From Massilia sp. WG5 (GTDB taxonomy: Bacteria > Pseudomonadota > Gammaproteobacteria > Burkholderiales > Burkholderiaceae_D), in the NCBI RefSeq assembly GCF_001412595.2, contig NZ_CP012640.2, positions 5,704,001 through 5,768,000 of the forward strand: a stretch of 64,000 nt of DNA. The letters run 5' to 3'. How positions within the stretch are numbered: the stretch's first letter is position 1; every line of letters starts with the position of its first letter. Under the pieces are notes generated by a model. The model did no database searches, had not been told where the DNA came from, and saw only the letters and a program-made list of their open reading frames with translations. The translations under genes were made by a program, and so were the position numbers. This document shows positions 1 through 9,464 of the stretch, one piece after another.

Positions 1-2
1 AG

Positions 3-590
3 AAGATGTCCAAATCGCTGGGCAATTTCTTCACGATCCGCGACGTGCTGAAGAAATACGATGCCGAAGTGATCCGCTTCTTCATCCTGCGCGCCCACTA
101 CCGCAGCCCGCTGAATTACTCGGACGCCCACATCGACGATGCCAAGGGCGCGCTGACCCGCCTGTACACGGCCCTGGCCGACGTCGAACTCGGCATCGAG
201 GCGCCGGCGGTCGACTGGGACGAAGCGCATGCGGTGCGCTTCCGCGAAGCGATGGACGACGACTTCAACACCCCGCTGGCGGTGGCCGAGCTGTTCGACC
301 TGGCCAGCGAAGTCAACCGGACCAAATCGGCGGACACCGCGCGCCAGTTGAAGGCCCTGGCCGGCGTGCTGGGCCTGCTCGAGCGCGCGCCCCAGCAATT
401 CCTGCAGGCCGGTACGCCGGGTGAGGGCGGCATGACTGAGGCCGCCATCGACGACGCCATCGCCCGCCGCGCCGCCGCCAAGAAGGCGCGCAACTTCGCC
501 GAGGCCGACGCCATCCGCGCCGAACTGACGGCCGCCGGCATCGTGCTCGAAGACAAGCCCGACGGCACCACCAACTGGCGCCGCGCGTGA
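3..590 (+). CDS. cysS: Cysteinyl-tRNA synthetase, 3' part
   Basis: Charges tRNA-Cys with cysteine in the cytoplasm. The window opens inside the gene: the lysine codon at 3-5 followed by MSKS forms the KMSKS loop of class I synthetases, so about 195 C-terminal residues are visible. After it come the anticodon-stem-binding helices, the DALR_2-type domain (the DDDFNTP stretch is typical of CysS) and the usual C-terminus ending near DGTTNWRRA. The stop overlaps the next start as GTGA, which suggests translational coupling to the glycosylase gene. The 5' portion lies outside the window. Identity is secure. Confidence 0.97.
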   Translation, partial: KMSKSLGNFFTIRDVLKKYDAEVIRFFILRAHYRSPLNYSDAHIDDAKGALTRLYTALADVELGIEAPAVDWDEAHAVRFREAMDDDFNTPLAVAELFDLASEVNRTKSADTARQLKALAGVLGLLERAPQQFLQAGTPGEGGMTEAAIDDAIARRAAAKKARNFAEADAIRAELTAAGIVLEDKPDGTTNWRRA

Positions 591-1237
591 CCAGGGAACC
601 CATGGGCGCGGCCCCGGCATTGCCTGACGTCCCCCCTTACTGGGCGGAGGCGAAGGCCGAGCTCATGAAGCGGGACCGCATCATGAACAAGCTGATCCCG
701 CAGTTCGGCGACATGCACCTGCGCGGCCATCCGGACCCGTTCACGACCCTGGCGCGCTCGATCGTCGGCCAGCAGGTCACGGTCAAGGCCGCGGAAAGCG
801 CCTGGGGCAAGCTGCGCGAGCTGTGCCCGAAGATGCTGCCTTCCCAGGTGATCAAGGCCGGCGCCGAGGAACTGTCCGCCTGCGGCCTTTCCAAGCGCAA
901 GACCGAATATATCCTCGACCTGGCCGACCACTTCAAGGCCAGGCGCGTGCATGCCGACCAATGGTCGGAAATGGATGACGAAGCGGTGATCGCCGAGCTG
1001 GTGCGGATCCGCGGCATCACCCGCTGGACAGCGGAGATGTTTTTGATATTTAATCTACTCAGGCCGAATGTGCTGCCGCTCGACGACGCCGGCCTGATCC
1101 AGGGCATCAGCCAGAATTATTTCTCGGGCGAGCCGGTCTCGCGCAGCGATGCACGCGAGGTGGCGGCGAACTGGGAACCCTGGCGAACCGTTGCCACATG
1201 GTATTTATGGCGTAGTCTGGACCCGATTCCGGTATAA
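587..1237 (+). CDS. DNA-3-methyladenine glycosylase, AlkA type
   Basis: Base-excision repair enzyme of the HhH-GPD superfamily that removes alkylated bases. The 216-residue protein has the helix-hairpin-helix around residues 138-158 ([10 protein letters not shown]) followed by PLDD. The second Asp (about residue 167) aligns with the catalytic Asp of AlkA, and a WEPWR segment near the C-terminus matches AlkA's WKPWR. No FeS cysteine cluster is present, so it is not an EndoIII/MutY type. The start is GTG at 587, overlapping the cysS stop by 4 bases; ATG at 602 is the alternative. The stop codon lies inside the -10 element of the accA promoter. Confidence 0.9.
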   Translation: MTREPMGAAPALPDVPPYWAEAKAELMKRDRIMNKLIPQFGDMHLRGHPDPFTTLARSIVGQQVTVKAAESAWGKLRELCPKMLPSQVIKAGAEELSACGLSKRKTEYILDLADHFKARRVHADQWSEMDDEAVIAELVRIRGITRWTAEMFLIFNLLRPNVLPLDDAGLIQGISQNYFSGEPVSRSDAREVAANWEPWRTVATWYLWRSLDPIPV

Positions 1238-1240
1238 AAT
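1233..1240 (+). promoter_or_regulatory. -10 element of the accA promoter
   Basis: TATAAAAT at 1233-1240 is the only strongly AT-rich hexamer between the glycosylase and accA and lies 71 bases before the accA ATG. It contains the TAA stop of the upstream gene. No convincing -35 hexamer is seen 17 bases upstream. Assigned by sequence pattern only. Confidence 0.5.
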
Positions 1241-1310
1241 AGCGCCCTTGCCGCCGCGGCACCCGGTTGATCCGATCCTGGGCGCGGCCACGAACAATTC
1301 CGGAGGTACA

Positions 1311-2288
1311 ATGAGTAAAACAACTTTCCTCAGTTTTGAACAGCCGATCGCCGAGCTCGATTCGAAAATTGAAGAACTTCGCTTCGTGCAGGACGACTCG
1401 GCGGTCGACATCTCGGAAGAGATCGACCGCCTGGCCAAGAAGAGCCAGCAACTGACGAAAGACATCTATGCCAAGCTGACGCCATGGCAGGTTTCCCAGA
1501 TCGCGCGCCACCCGCAACGTCCCTACACGATGGACTACGTGAACGCGATCTTCACCGATTTCCATGAGCTGCACGGCGACCGCAGCTTCGCGGACGACCA
1601 GTCGATCATCGGCGGCCTGGCGCGCTTCAACGGCCAGTCCTGCATGGTGATCGGCCACCAGAAGGGCCGCGACACCAAGGAACGCGCGATGCGCAACTTC
1701 GGCATGCCGAAGCCCGAAGGCTATCGCAAGGCGATGCGCCTGATGAAGCTGGCCGAGAAGTTCAACCTGCCGGTCTTCACCTTCGTGGACACGCCCGGCG
1801 CCTTCCCCGGCATCGACGCCGAAGAGCGCGGCCAGTCGGAGGCGATCGGCCATAACCTGTACGTCATGGCCGAACTCAAGGTGCCGCTGATCGCCACCAT
1901 CATCGGCGAAGGCGGTTCGGGCGGCGCGCTGGCGATCGCCGTCGGCGACGCCGTGCTGATGCTGCAGTACGCGACCTATTCGGTGATCTCGCCGGAAGGC
2001 TGCGCCTCGATCCTGTGGAAGACCTCGGAGCGCGCCGCCGAAGCGGCCGACGCACTGGGCCTGACCGCGCACCGCCTGAAGGCCGTCGGCCTGATCGACA
2101 AGATCGTCAGCGAACCGCTGGGCGGCGCCCACCGCGACCCGGCCGCCATGGCCCAGGGCCTGAAGCGCGCGCTGGCCGACACCCTGCGCCAGTTCCAGGG
2201 CATGAAGACCAAGGATCTGCTCGAGGCCCGTCACGCCAAGCTGATGGCCTACGGCAAATTCAAGGAAACCACGCCGCGCGAAGAGTGA
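1311..2288 (+). CDS. accA: Acetyl-CoA carboxylase carboxyltransferase subunit alpha
   Basis: Alpha subunit of the carboxyltransferase half of acetyl-CoA carboxylase. With AccD it moves the carboxyl group from carboxybiotin to acetyl-CoA to give malonyl-CoA, the first committed step of fatty acid synthesis. The 325 residues match the family length (about 319). Visible family features are [18 protein letters not shown] at the N-terminus, the HELHGDR and DTPGAFPG segments, and the glycine-rich [11 protein letters not shown] oxyanion region. The start ATG at 1311 has GGAGG seven bases upstream; the frame is open further upstream but that part is the glycosylase region. The stop overlaps tilS as GTGA. 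Confidence 0.98.
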   Translation: MSKTTFLSFEQPIAELDSKIEELRFVQDDSAVDISEEIDRLAKKSQQLTKDIYAKLTPWQVSQIARHPQRPYTMDYVNAIFTDFHELHGDRSFADDQSIIGGLARFNGQSCMVIGHQKGRDTKERAMRNFGMPKPEGYRKAMRLMKLAEKFNLPVFTFVDTPGAFPGIDAEERGQSEAIGHNLYVMAELKVPLIATIIGEGGSGGALAIAVGDAVLMLQYATYSVISPEGCASILWKTSERAAEAADALGLTAHRLKAVGLIDKIVSEPLGGAHRDPAAMAQGLKRALADTLRQFQGMKTKDLLEARHAKLMAYGKFKETTPREE

Positions 2289-3712
2289 GTCACCGCAAGA
2301 ACGGACCGGACGCCGCTGCCGGTCCGGTCGCCGCCACGGCGGCCTCCTTTGCGCAGGCGCTTGCCGCCCTGCGCGCAGAATACGCTCCATCCCGACTCGC
2401 GGTCGCCCTCAGCGGCGGCCTCGATTCCATGGTCCTGCTGCACCTGGCCGAGGGCGCTGCGCGCGCCGCCGGCCTGCCGCTGTTCGCCTTCCACGTCCAC
2501 CACGGCCTGAGCCCGAACGCCGATGCCTGGCGCGCGCATTGCGCAGCCAGCGCGGCCGCGCTCGGCGTGCCCTTCGACCATCGTGACGTCACGGTGGAGA
2601 AGGGCAGAAGCGGGGTGGAGGCGGCGGCCCGCAAGCAGCGCTACGCGGCGCTCGGCGAGATGTGCCGCGCGCACCGCGTGGACCTGCTGCTGACCGCCCA
2701 TCACCTCGACGACCAGGCCGAAACCGTGCTGCTGCAGTTGCTGCGCGGTTCCGGCCCGGCCGGCCTGTCCGGCATGGACGCGGCCAACCGCGCGCCCGGC
2801 CTGCTCGGCGACGAGCGGCTGGTGATGGCGCGGCCGCTCCTCGGCGCCGCCCGTGCCGAGCTGGAAGCGCTGGCGCTGGAGAAGGGCGTGTCCTGGGTCG
2901 AGGACGAATCGAACAGCGACCCGCGCTACGCCCGCAACGCCCTGCGCAGCCAGGTGATGCCGGCGCTGGCCCAGGCCTTCCCGGGCTTCCAGCGCCGCGT
3001 CGCACGCAGCGGCGCGCACGCGCAGTCGGCCCAGCGCCTGCTGGACGAACTGGCCGCGCAGGACCTGGCCGCCTGCCTGGTCGACGATGGCATCGACTTG
3101 GCGCGCCTGCGTTTGCTGAGCGCGGACCGCATCAACAACCTGATGCGCCACTGGTTCTCGGTACGGCGCCTCGGCATGCCGTCGACCGCCTGGATGGAAC
3201 AAATGGTGGCGCAGCTGCTGTCGGCGCGCGAGGATGCGCAGCCGCTGGTGTCGCACCCGGAAGTCGACGCCCGCCGCCACCGCGACCGCCTCTACCTGGT
3301 GCCGAAGCAGCCGGAGCTTGCCGGCCTGCGCGACCCGGACGACGAAGGCGTCATCGTCAAGCATGCCCAGGCCTTCAGCTGGCGCGGCGAAACCAGCATC
3401 GCCTTCCCCGACTACGGCGGGGTGCTGCATTTCGACATCGCCGAGCGCGGGCTCGATCCGGCCTGGCTGCGCGGCAGGGAACTGGCGATCGACTTCCGCA
3501 AGGGGGGCGAGCGCCTGAAACTGGCGCCGAACCGCCCGACCCGCGGCCTCAAGCAGCTGTTCCAGGCGGCCAACGTGCCGGTCTGGGAACGCTCGCGTCT
3601 GCCGATCGTCAGCAGCGGCTTCGACCTGCTGTTCGCGGCCGGGCTGGGGATGGACTGCCGGCACGTGCTCGACGGGGAAGGGCGCATCGCCCTGCGCTGG
3701 CAGGCCAGCTGA
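2285..3712 (+). CDS. tilS: tRNA(Ile)-lysidine synthase
   Basis: Modifies C34 of tRNA-Ile(CAU) to lysidine using lysine and ATP, so that the tRNA reads AUA and is charged with Ile. The 475-residue protein carries the PP-loop SGGLDS at residues 43-48, the VHHGL segment, the [13 protein letters not shown] motif, and a C-terminal TilS substrate-binding domain containing [10 protein letters not shown]. The start is GTG at 2285, overlapping the accA stop; the frame continues upstream through accA in another phase, so upstream starts are artefacts. The accA-tilS order is typical of Burkholderiales. Confidence 0.96.
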   Translation: MSHRKNGPDAAAGPVAATAASFAQALAALRAEYAPSRLAVALSGGLDSMVLLHLAEGAARAAGLPLFAFHVHHGLSPNADAWRAHCAASAAALGVPFDHRDVTVEKGRSGVEAAARKQRYAALGEMCRAHRVDLLLTAHHLDDQAETVLLQLLRGSGPAGLSGMDAANRAPGLLGDERLVMARPLLGAARAELEALALEKGVSWVEDESNSDPRYARNALRSQVMPALAQAFPGFQRRVARSGAHAQSAQRLLDELAAQDLAACLVDDGIDLARLRLLSADRINNLMRHWFSVRRLGMPSTAWMEQMVAQLLSAREDAQPLVSHPEVDARRHRDRLYLVPKQPELAGLRDPDDEGVIVKHAQAFSWRGETSIAFPDYGGVLHFDIAERGLDPAWLRGRELAIDFRKGGERLKLAPNRPTRGLKQLFQAANVPVWERSRLPIVSSGFDLLFAAGLGMDCRHVLDGEGRIALRWQAS

Positions 3713-3718
3713 AAGCGC

Positions 3719-3747
3719 GCGTAAAGCGCATAATATGTGCTTTACGC
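3719..3747. promoter_or_regulatory. 29-bp dyad after tilS, upstream of lysC
   Basis: Arms GCGTAAAGC (3719-3727) and GCTTTACGC (3739-3747) are perfectly complementary. The inner CATA/TATG also pairs around a single A at 3733, leaving one G/T mismatch pair. It begins six bases after the tilS stop. No T-tract follows, so it is not a standard intrinsic terminator. It could be a processing/termination hairpin for accA-tilS or an operator in the lysC leader. Confidence 0.6.
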
Positions 3748-3862
3748 ATTACCATATTCCGATTAGGTATAGCTTTCGCATCCCAACGGCTTGTGATTTT
3801 GCACCGCAGCATGTAGAGTTTAAGACCCCTTCTAATTTTTACAAGCGGAAATCCCCACTGTC

Positions 3863-5110
3863 ATGGCTTTAATAGTCCACAAATACGGCGGCACGTCGAT
3901 GGGATCGACGGACCGCATCAAGAACGTCGCGGCCCGCGTCGCCAAATGGCACGATGCCGGCCACCAGATCGTCGTCGTCCCCTCGGCAATGTCCGGCGAA
4001 ACCAACCGCCTGATCGGCCTGGCGAAAGAGATTATGGCGCAGCCGGACCCGCGCGAACTGGACATGATCGCCTCGACCGGCGAGCAGGTCTCGGTCGGCC
4101 TGCTGGCGATGGCGCTGCTGGCGCGCGGCAAGGACGCCGTGTCCTACACCGGCTGGCAAGTGGGCATCCGCACCGACTCCGCCTTCACCAAGGCGCGCAT
4201 CCAGTCGATCGACGACACGCGCGTGCGCGCCGACCTCGACGCCGGCAGGATCGTGATCATCACCGGCTTCCAGGGCATGGACGAAGAGGGCAACATCTCG
4301 ACCCTGGGTCGCGGCGGTTCGGACACCTCGGCGGTCGCGATCGCGGCGGCGATGAAGGCCGACGAATGCCTGATCTACACCGACGTCGACGGCGTCTACA
4401 CGACCGACCCGCGCGTGGTCGACGAGGCGCGCCGCCTGTCGAAGATCACGTTCGAGGAAATGCTGGAACTGGCATCGCTGGGTTCGAAGGTGCTGCAGAC
4501 CCGCTCCGTCGAATTTGCCGGCAACTACCGCGTTCCGACGCGCGTGCTGTCGTCGCTGACCGATCCCCTGATGCCGCTCGAGGAAGAAGCCGTGTCGGGT
4601 ACCCTGATTTCGTTTGAGGAAGAAAGCAATATGGAACAAGCCGTCATCTCCGGCATCGCCTTCCACCGCGATGAAGCCAAAATCACCGTCCTCGGCGTGC
4701 CCGACAAGCCGGGCGTCGCCTACCACATCCTCGGCCCGGTCTCGGACGCGAACATCGAGGTCGACATGATCATACAGAATGTGTCGGTCGACGGTAAAAC
4801 GGACTTCACCTTCACCGTCTCGCGCAACGACTACCAGCGCGCGCTGAACGTGCTGGAAGCGAACAAGGCGGAGCTGGGCTTCGACCGCCTGCTGGGCGAC
4901 GCCAAGGTGTCGAAGGTGTCGGCGGTCGGCGTCGGCATGCGCAGCCACGTCGGCGTGGCCTCGCAGATGTTCCGCACCCTGGCGGAAGAGGGCATCAACA
5001 TCATGATGATCTCGACCTCCGAAATCAAGATTTCTGTCCTGATCGACGAAAAATACATGGAGCTGGCAGTACGCGCCCTGCATAAAGCGTTTGATCTGGA
5101 GAAAGCTTAA
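3863..5110 (+). CDS. lysC: Aspartate kinase
   Basis: Phosphorylates L-aspartate, the first step toward lysine, threonine, methionine and diaminopimelate. The 415 residues are the usual length of a monofunctional class II aspartokinase. The KYGGTS nucleotide/substrate motif is at residues 7-12, the kinase domain runs to about 250, and two ACT domains follow (VLGVPDKPGVA near 272 and SAVGVGMRSHVGVA near 352), implying allosteric feedback by lysine/threonine. It stands alone after a 150-base leader that holds the 29-bp dyad. tRNA-Ser follows. Confidence 0.97.
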   Translation: MALIVHKYGGTSMGSTDRIKNVAARVAKWHDAGHQIVVVPSAMSGETNRLIGLAKEIMAQPDPRELDMIASTGEQVSVGLLAMALLARGKDAVSYTGWQVGIRTDSAFTKARIQSIDDTRVRADLDAGRIVIITGFQGMDEEGNISTLGRGGSDTSAVAIAAAMKADECLIYTDVDGVYTTDPRVVDEARRLSKITFEEMLELASLGSKVLQTRSVEFAGNYRVPTRVLSSLTDPLMPLEEEAVSGTLISFEEESNMEQAVISGIAFHRDEAKITVLGVPDKPGVAYHILGPVSDANIEVDMIIQNVSVDGKTDFTFTVSRNDYQRALNVLEANKAELGFDRLLGDAKVSKVSAVGVGMRSHVGVASQMFRTLAEEGINIMMISTSEIKISVLIDEKYMELAVRALHKAFDLEKA

Positions 5111-5139
5111 CTTTATCGCATATTTTTGGCTGCGCTTCC

Positions 5140-5168
5140 TTGACGAAATGGGGTGCGGCCATTAAGAT
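5140..5168 (+). promoter_or_regulatory. Sigma-70 promoter of tRNA-Ser
   Basis: TTGACG at 5140-5145 and TAAGAT at 5163-5168 are separated by 17 bases, close to the sigma-70 consensus. Transcription would begin near 5175, about 37 bases before the mature tRNA 5' end. Confidence 0.8.
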
Positions 5169-5211
5169 GCTTGCACTCAGCGACAACGAGCAACACTGTT
5201 AAGAGCTGACT

Positions 5212-5305
5212 GGAGGCGTGGCCGAGTGGCCGAAGGCACTTCCCTGCTAAGGAAGCATACGGGCTTAAACCTGTATCGTGGGTTCGAATCCCACCGCCTC
5301 CGCCA
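5212..5305 (+). tRNA. tRNA-Ser (GCT anticodon)
   Basis: The acceptor stem GGAGGCG (5212-5218) pairs with CGCCTCC (5295-5301), followed by discriminator G and an encoded CCA at 5303-5305. The anticodon stem CTTCC/GGAAG encloses the loop CTGCTAA with anticodon GCT at 5246-5248, reading AGC/AGU serine codons. The long variable arm expected for tRNA-Ser follows, then GGTTCGAATCC in the T arm. Confidence 0.98.
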
Positions 5306-5342
5306 GGAACAACTGTTTTAGAGAAATCTTAAACATTCAAAG

Positions 5343-5381
5343 AACCCGCAAGCACCATGAGGCTTGCGGGTTTTTTGTTTT
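5343..5381 (+). terminator. Intrinsic terminator after tRNA-Ser
   Basis: The 11-bp arms AACCCGCAAGC (5343-5353) and GCTTGCGGGTT (5362-5372) enclose an 8-base loop and run into a T-tract (TTTTTTGTTTT, 5371-5381). It ends the tRNA transcript 38 bases after CCA. Confidence 0.92.
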
Positions 5382-5531
5382 CCGGCGTCAAGCATGCGAC
5401 GCCAATGCGAATCCGATCTGGTTTCGCATACCTTATTCAGGATTCCTGAAAACTGCATCCCTTATTGCCTCGTTGTACTGCCGCGGTCTGCTCATTAGAC
5501 TGATTTCATTCCAAACCTACCGGAATAGATC

Positions 5532-5855
5532 ATGAAGCAGACGATGAAAGCGCTTGTGCTGAACGCATTCGAGGTACCAATGAACCTGAGTAAGGTGGAA
5601 CGCCCCGTTGCCGGACCAGGACAGGTTCTGGTGCGCATCAAGGCCAGCGTCGTCGAAGTCGTCGGCGAAGGCGTCCAAGGATGTGCTTCAGGGAACGAAG
5701 TATGGGACATGACCGAGGCTGCCAAGCTGGTGGATGCCGGCAAGATCAAGGTCCTGCTGGACGAACGCCACTATTCCATGGACGAGGCCGGCCGGGCTCA
5801 CGCGGCCATGCAGGATGGCAGCGCACGCGGCAAGATCGTCGTGGAGGTCGAGTGA
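5532..5855 (+). pseudogene. MDR/quinone-oxidoreductase remnant with two in-frame internal deletions
   Basis: A 107-residue frame made of three pieces of a zinc-independent MDR enzyme, judged against the intact homologue at 12552-13553. Residues 1-39 match the N-terminus (to LVRIKAS), 40-61 match residues about 73-94 (VVEVVGEGV...NEVWDMT), and the last 47 match the C-terminal end. About 31 residues and about 190 residues are missing; the second gap removes the whole Rossmann domain with its GGAGGVG motif. Reading frame and stop are intact, and the stop overlaps the next start as GTGA, so it may still be translated. NAD(P)-dependent activity is not expected. Confidence 0.75.
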
Positions 5856-6871
5856 ATCTGCTCGCGCGCACGCCGCTGTCGGCGCTGGATGTCGTTCCCC
5901 TGCGGGTCGGCGGCTCGACCGCCGACGCCTTGAGCGAGGCGCTGGCGTACGGACGGGATCTCGAACGCCTCGGCTTTCACCGGATGTGGCTGGCGGAGCA
6001 TCACAACATCTCCGGCGTTGCCAGTTCGGCCACCGCGGTCCTGATCGGCCGGATCGCCGCCGCGACCCGCAGCTTGCGGGTCGGCGCCGGCGGCATCATG
6101 TTGCCGAACCATGCGCCGCTGGTGGTCGCCGAGAATTTCGGTACGCTGGAGACCCTGTTTCCAGGGCGGATAGATCTGGGCCTCGGCCGCGCGCCCGGCG
6201 CGGATGGAGAAACCATGCGTGCGCTGCGGCGCAGCGTGGCCGACGGCGGTGGCTTTCCCGATCAGGTAGCGGAAATCCAGATGCTGCTGGGGCCGGAAAC
6301 CCCCGGCCAACGCGTGCGCGCGGTTCCTGGCGTCGGAACCAGGGTTCCTGTCTGGATTCTGGGATCCGGCACCTTCGGCGCTGCGCTGGCGGCCGAGCGC
6401 GGGTTGCCCTTTGCCTTCGCGGCCCATATTGCGCCCCAGGCACTGCATGCGGCGGCAGACTTGTACCGTTCGACATTCCAGCCATCGCGCGCCTGTGCGC
6501 AACCCTACCTCATGGTTTGCCTTCCGCTGGTCGCAGCGGACTCGGACAAGATGGCGCAATTCCTCGCCACCACAATGTTCCAACGGGGACTGGCCCTGAT
6601 TCGTGGCGAAGGACTGACGATGCTGCCGCCCGTTGCCGACATGGGCCGGCGCTGGAACCCGGGCGAGGAGCAGGCGGTGCGCGGCATGCTGGGCGCGGCA
6701 GTGATTGGCGGTCCCGCGACCATCGCACGGGAGCTGGAACGGGTCCTGTCCGCCACCCGGGCCGACGAACTGATGTTCAGCTCCAACTTCTATCGCTCTG
6801 CCGACCGGCTTCGCTCGGCTGAAATCGTCGCACGACTGCGCGGTGAGGCGATGGCGGCATCAAGCCGATAA
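5852..6871 (+). CDS. LLM class flavin-dependent oxidoreductase (MsnO8-like)
   Basis: Luciferase-like monooxygenase of 339 residues, expected to use reduced FMN supplied by a reductase; the substrate is unknown. Family features are the start [13 protein letters not shown], the [12 protein letters not shown] segment near residue 50, the [19 protein letters not shown] stretch and [14 protein letters not shown]. The start GTG at 5852 is coupled to the preceding MDR remnant (GTGA). The frame stays open upstream only because it overlaps that remnant. The pair resembles other MDR + LLM pairs in accessory redox regions, but the partner enzyme is broken here. Confidence 0.88.
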   Translation: MNLLARTPLSALDVVPLRVGGSTADALSEALAYGRDLERLGFHRMWLAEHHNISGVASSATAVLIGRIAAATRSLRVGAGGIMLPNHAPLVVAENFGTLETLFPGRIDLGLGRAPGADGETMRALRRSVADGGGFPDQVAEIQMLLGPETPGQRVRAVPGVGTRVPVWILGSGTFGAALAAERGLPFAFAAHIAPQALHAAADLYRSTFQPSRACAQPYLMVCLPLVAADSDKMAQFLATTMFQRGLALIRGEGLTMLPPVADMGRRWNPGEEQAVRGMLGAAVIGGPATIARELERVLSATRADELMFSSNFYRSADRLRSAEIVARLRGEAMAASSR

Positions 6872-7057
6872 ACACGGCGCCGGAAAGGGGCCGGCCGGGA
6901 CGGTCGAGGGTGCCGCATCGATCTTCAAGGCTTGCTGTACCGGTCCTGCCGGACCCGGCCTCCGCGGCAGGATCAGGCAATCCTTCGCCAGTTTTCTGCT
7001 ACCGCTGCGCATCGCTGCTCCTCTAGCATGGCTGGATCATTCAATGAGGAGCCTGCC

Positions 7058-8488
7058 GTGAAAACTATCGACACCATTTACATCGACGGCGAATTTGTCG
7101 TCCCCCATGGACGCGAATCGCTGGTACTCCTCGATCCGGCCACCGAGTGCGAGCGTACGACCGTGATCCTCGCCGACGAGGTCGACGCCCGGCGCGCCAT
7201 CGCCGCCGCGAAGGCCGCCTACCCATCATTCTCGCGCACGACGCGTGCACAGCGCATGGACTGGCTGCAGCGCCTGCACGATCTGGTCGCCGCGGCCGAG
7301 CAGGACATCGTCGACATCATGGTCTCGGAATACGGGGGCACGCTGGCGATGGCGCGCGGCACGGCGCGTCGCGCGGCGGCATCGTTTGCGATCGCGCGCC
7401 GCATCCTGGCCGACTACAGGTTCGAGCGCGAGGTCGGCGGCGCGCGCGTTGTCATGGTTCCGCATGGCGTGGTCGGCATGATTACGCCGTGGAATGCAAA
7501 CATCGGTTTCATCGCCAGCAAACTGTCGATGGCGATCGCGGCCGGCAGCAGCGCGGTGATCAAGCCGAGCGAGCTCAGTGCCGCGCAAACCGCGCTTTTC
7601 ACGCGCCTTCTGCACCAGGCCGGGCTGCCGCCGGGCGTGGTCAACATCGTTACCGGGCGCGGCGATACCGTCGGTGCCGAGATTACCCGCCATCCGGATA
7701 TCGCCAAGATCTCGTTCACCGGATCGACCGCGGTCGGCAAGGCGATCGCGCGCGGCGCGGTCGACACGCTCAAGCGCGTTACCCTGGAACTGGGCGGCAA
7801 GTCGCCGACGGTCTTGCTCGACGACGCCGACTTCGCCAGGGTAATGCCGCTCGCGGCGTCGGCCGCCGTGATGAACAACGGCCAGGCCTGCATCGCCGGC
7901 ACGCGCCTGCTGGTGCCCGACAGCCGCATCGACGAGGCGCATGCGCTGGCGGTGGCCGCCTTCAGCGACCTGGTCGTCGGCCCGACAGGCGACCCTCGCG
8001 TGAACGTCGGGCCGCTGGTGACGCGCAAGCAGTACGAGCGCGTGCAAGCGTATATCCGTACCGGCATCGAAGAGGGCGCGACTCTGCTGGCCGGAGGTCC
8101 CGGGCGGCCCGAGGACCTCGCGCGCGGCTACTTCGTGCGGCCCACCGTGTTCGGCCATGTCCGCAACGACATGGTCATCGCCCGCGAGGAAATCTTCGGT
8201 CCCGTGCTGTGCATCATCGGCTACCGTGACGACGACGAGGCGATCGCCATCGCCAACGACACGCCCTATGGCTTGCAGGCCTACGTGTTCGGGGCAGACC
8301 TGGCGCGCGCCAACCGGGTGGCCGCTGACATCGTTGCCGGCCGCGTATTCGTGAATGGGATGTATGATGCGCCGGAAGCGCCGTTCGGCGGCTTCAAACA
8401 ATCGGGGCTCGGACGAGAATTCGGCGTCCATGGGTTCGAAGCCTACCTGGAACCGAAAGCGATCATGGGCCATGACAAGCTGCTCTGA
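7058..8488 (+). CDS. NAD(P)-dependent aldehyde dehydrogenase
   Basis: Oxidises an aldehyde to a carboxylic acid. The 476 residues are the normal ALDH length. The general-base Glu is at about 244 (TLELGGKSP) and the catalytic Cys at about 278 (NNGQACIAG); the TPWNANI cofactor segment and EIFGPV motif are present. The start is GTG at 7058 with AGGAG seven bases upstream; ATG at 7028 is in frame but lacks a ribosome site. The gene overlaps the following AraC regulator by 17 bases, so the two are probably co-transcribed. The 186 bases between this gene and the LLM gene show no other feature. Confidence 0.9.
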   Translation: MKTIDTIYIDGEFVVPHGRESLVLLDPATECERTTVILADEVDARRAIAAAKAAYPSFSRTTRAQRMDWLQRLHDLVAAAEQDIVDIMVSEYGGTLAMARGTARRAAASFAIARRILADYRFEREVGGARVVMVPHGVVGMITPWNANIGFIASKLSMAIAAGSSAVIKPSELSAAQTALFTRLLHQAGLPPGVVNIVTGRGDTVGAEITRHPDIAKISFTGSTAVGKAIARGAVDTLKRVTLELGGKSPTVLLDDADFARVMPLAASAAVMNNGQACIAGTRLLVPDSRIDEAHALAVAAFSDLVVGPTGDPRVNVGPLVTRKQYERVQAYIRTGIEEGATLLAGGPGRPEDLARGYFVRPTVFGHVRNDMVIAREEIFGPVLCIIGYRDDDEAIAIANDTPYGLQAYVFGADLARANRVAADIVAGRVFVNGMYDAPEAPFGGFKQSGLGREFGVHGFEAYLEPKAIMGHDKLL

Positions 8489-9401
8489 CAAGGACATCGC
8501 CGGCACGCTGTGCGCAATGGTCGACCGGCGCATGCGCAGCGCACCGACGGAAGCCTTCGACCTGCCGACCGCGCTGCCGTGGTTGTGGCTGTTGCGTCGC
8601 ACAGCGCCCACGCCCGTCGGGCATGGCATGTTGTCGCCATCGGTCTGCCTGCTGGTGCAGGGCGAAAAGGAGATGCTGGTCGGCCATCAGGTCCTGCGCT
8701 ACGGCGCCGGCTGCTACGTGCAGGCGGGGATGGCGGTGCCGGTGTCCGGCCAGGTGATCCGCGCCAGTACGGCTGCCCCTTACTACGGGATCCGCGTCGA
8801 GCTCGATCCCAGGGAAATCTCGGCCGCCGCGCTCGAGATGGGGCTGCAGTTGCCCGCCATGCAGGGCGGCTCGGCGGTCGTGACGGTCGAGCGAGCCGAC
8901 GAGGTGCTGCTCGAGGTCTTCGTGCGCCTGCTGCGCATGCTCGACAGGCCGCGCGACCTCCCGGTCCTGGGGCGCCTGCTGAAGCAGGAGCTGATCTACC
9001 ACCTGATCAGCGGACCAGGCGGGGCGAGTCTCGCCAGCGGCGCTGCCGGGGGCCAGCGCGAACGTGCCGTCGGCGAAGCGATCAACTGGATCCGCACGCA
9101 TTACAACCGGCCGCTGAGCATCGATGCGCTGGCGCGCGCAGTGCACATGAGCCCCTCGGTCCTGCATCGCCGCTTCAAGGCCGCCACCGTGATGAGCCCC
9201 CTGCAATACCAGAAGCAGGTGCGGCTGCTCGAGGCGCGCAAGATCTTGATGAGCGGGAAGGCCGAGGCGGCAAACGTCGCTTACGAGGTCGGCTATGAAA
9301 GCCCATCCCAGTTCAGCCGGGAGTACCGGCGGCTCTTCGGGGCGCCGCCGCTGAAGGATATCGAGCAGTTGCGCTTGCAGTCGACCGTGCCGCAACCCTA
9401 G
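8472..9401 (+). CDS. AraC family transcriptional regulator (AraC_N type)
   Basis: DNA-binding regulator of 309 residues. The N-terminal half fits the AraC_N ligand-sensing domain (LPWLWLLRRTAPTPVGHG and SVCLLVQGEKEM are typical). The C-terminal 100 residues contain two helix-turn-helix units (LSIDALARAVHMSPSVLHRRFK, then VAYEVGYESPSQFSREYRRLFG). The ATG at 8472 lies inside the ALDH 3' end, so it likely controls that gene. The ligand is unknown. Confidence 0.9.
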   Translation: MTSCSDKDIAGTLCAMVDRRMRSAPTEAFDLPTALPWLWLLRRTAPTPVGHGMLSPSVCLLVQGEKEMLVGHQVLRYGAGCYVQAGMAVPVSGQVIRASTAAPYYGIRVELDPREISAAALEMGLQLPAMQGGSAVVTVERADEVLLEVFVRLLRMLDRPRDLPVLGRLLKQELIYHLISGPGGASLASGAAGGQRERAVGEAINWIRTHYNRPLSIDALARAVHMSPSVLHRRFKAATVMSPLQYQKQVRLLEARKILMSGKAEAANVAYEVGYESPSQFSREYRRLFGAPPLKDIEQLRLQSTVPQP

Positions 9402-9464
9402 TTCCAGCCTTCGGAACCAGCCCCCTGGGCGACGAGGGCGGCATGGCGGCGATGGCCGGCCGGA

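Noticed and set aside
3719..3747. Intrinsic terminator of accA-tilS
   Set aside because: Strong dyad but followed by GC-mixed sequence without a T-tract, so it was kept as an unassigned regulatory dyad.
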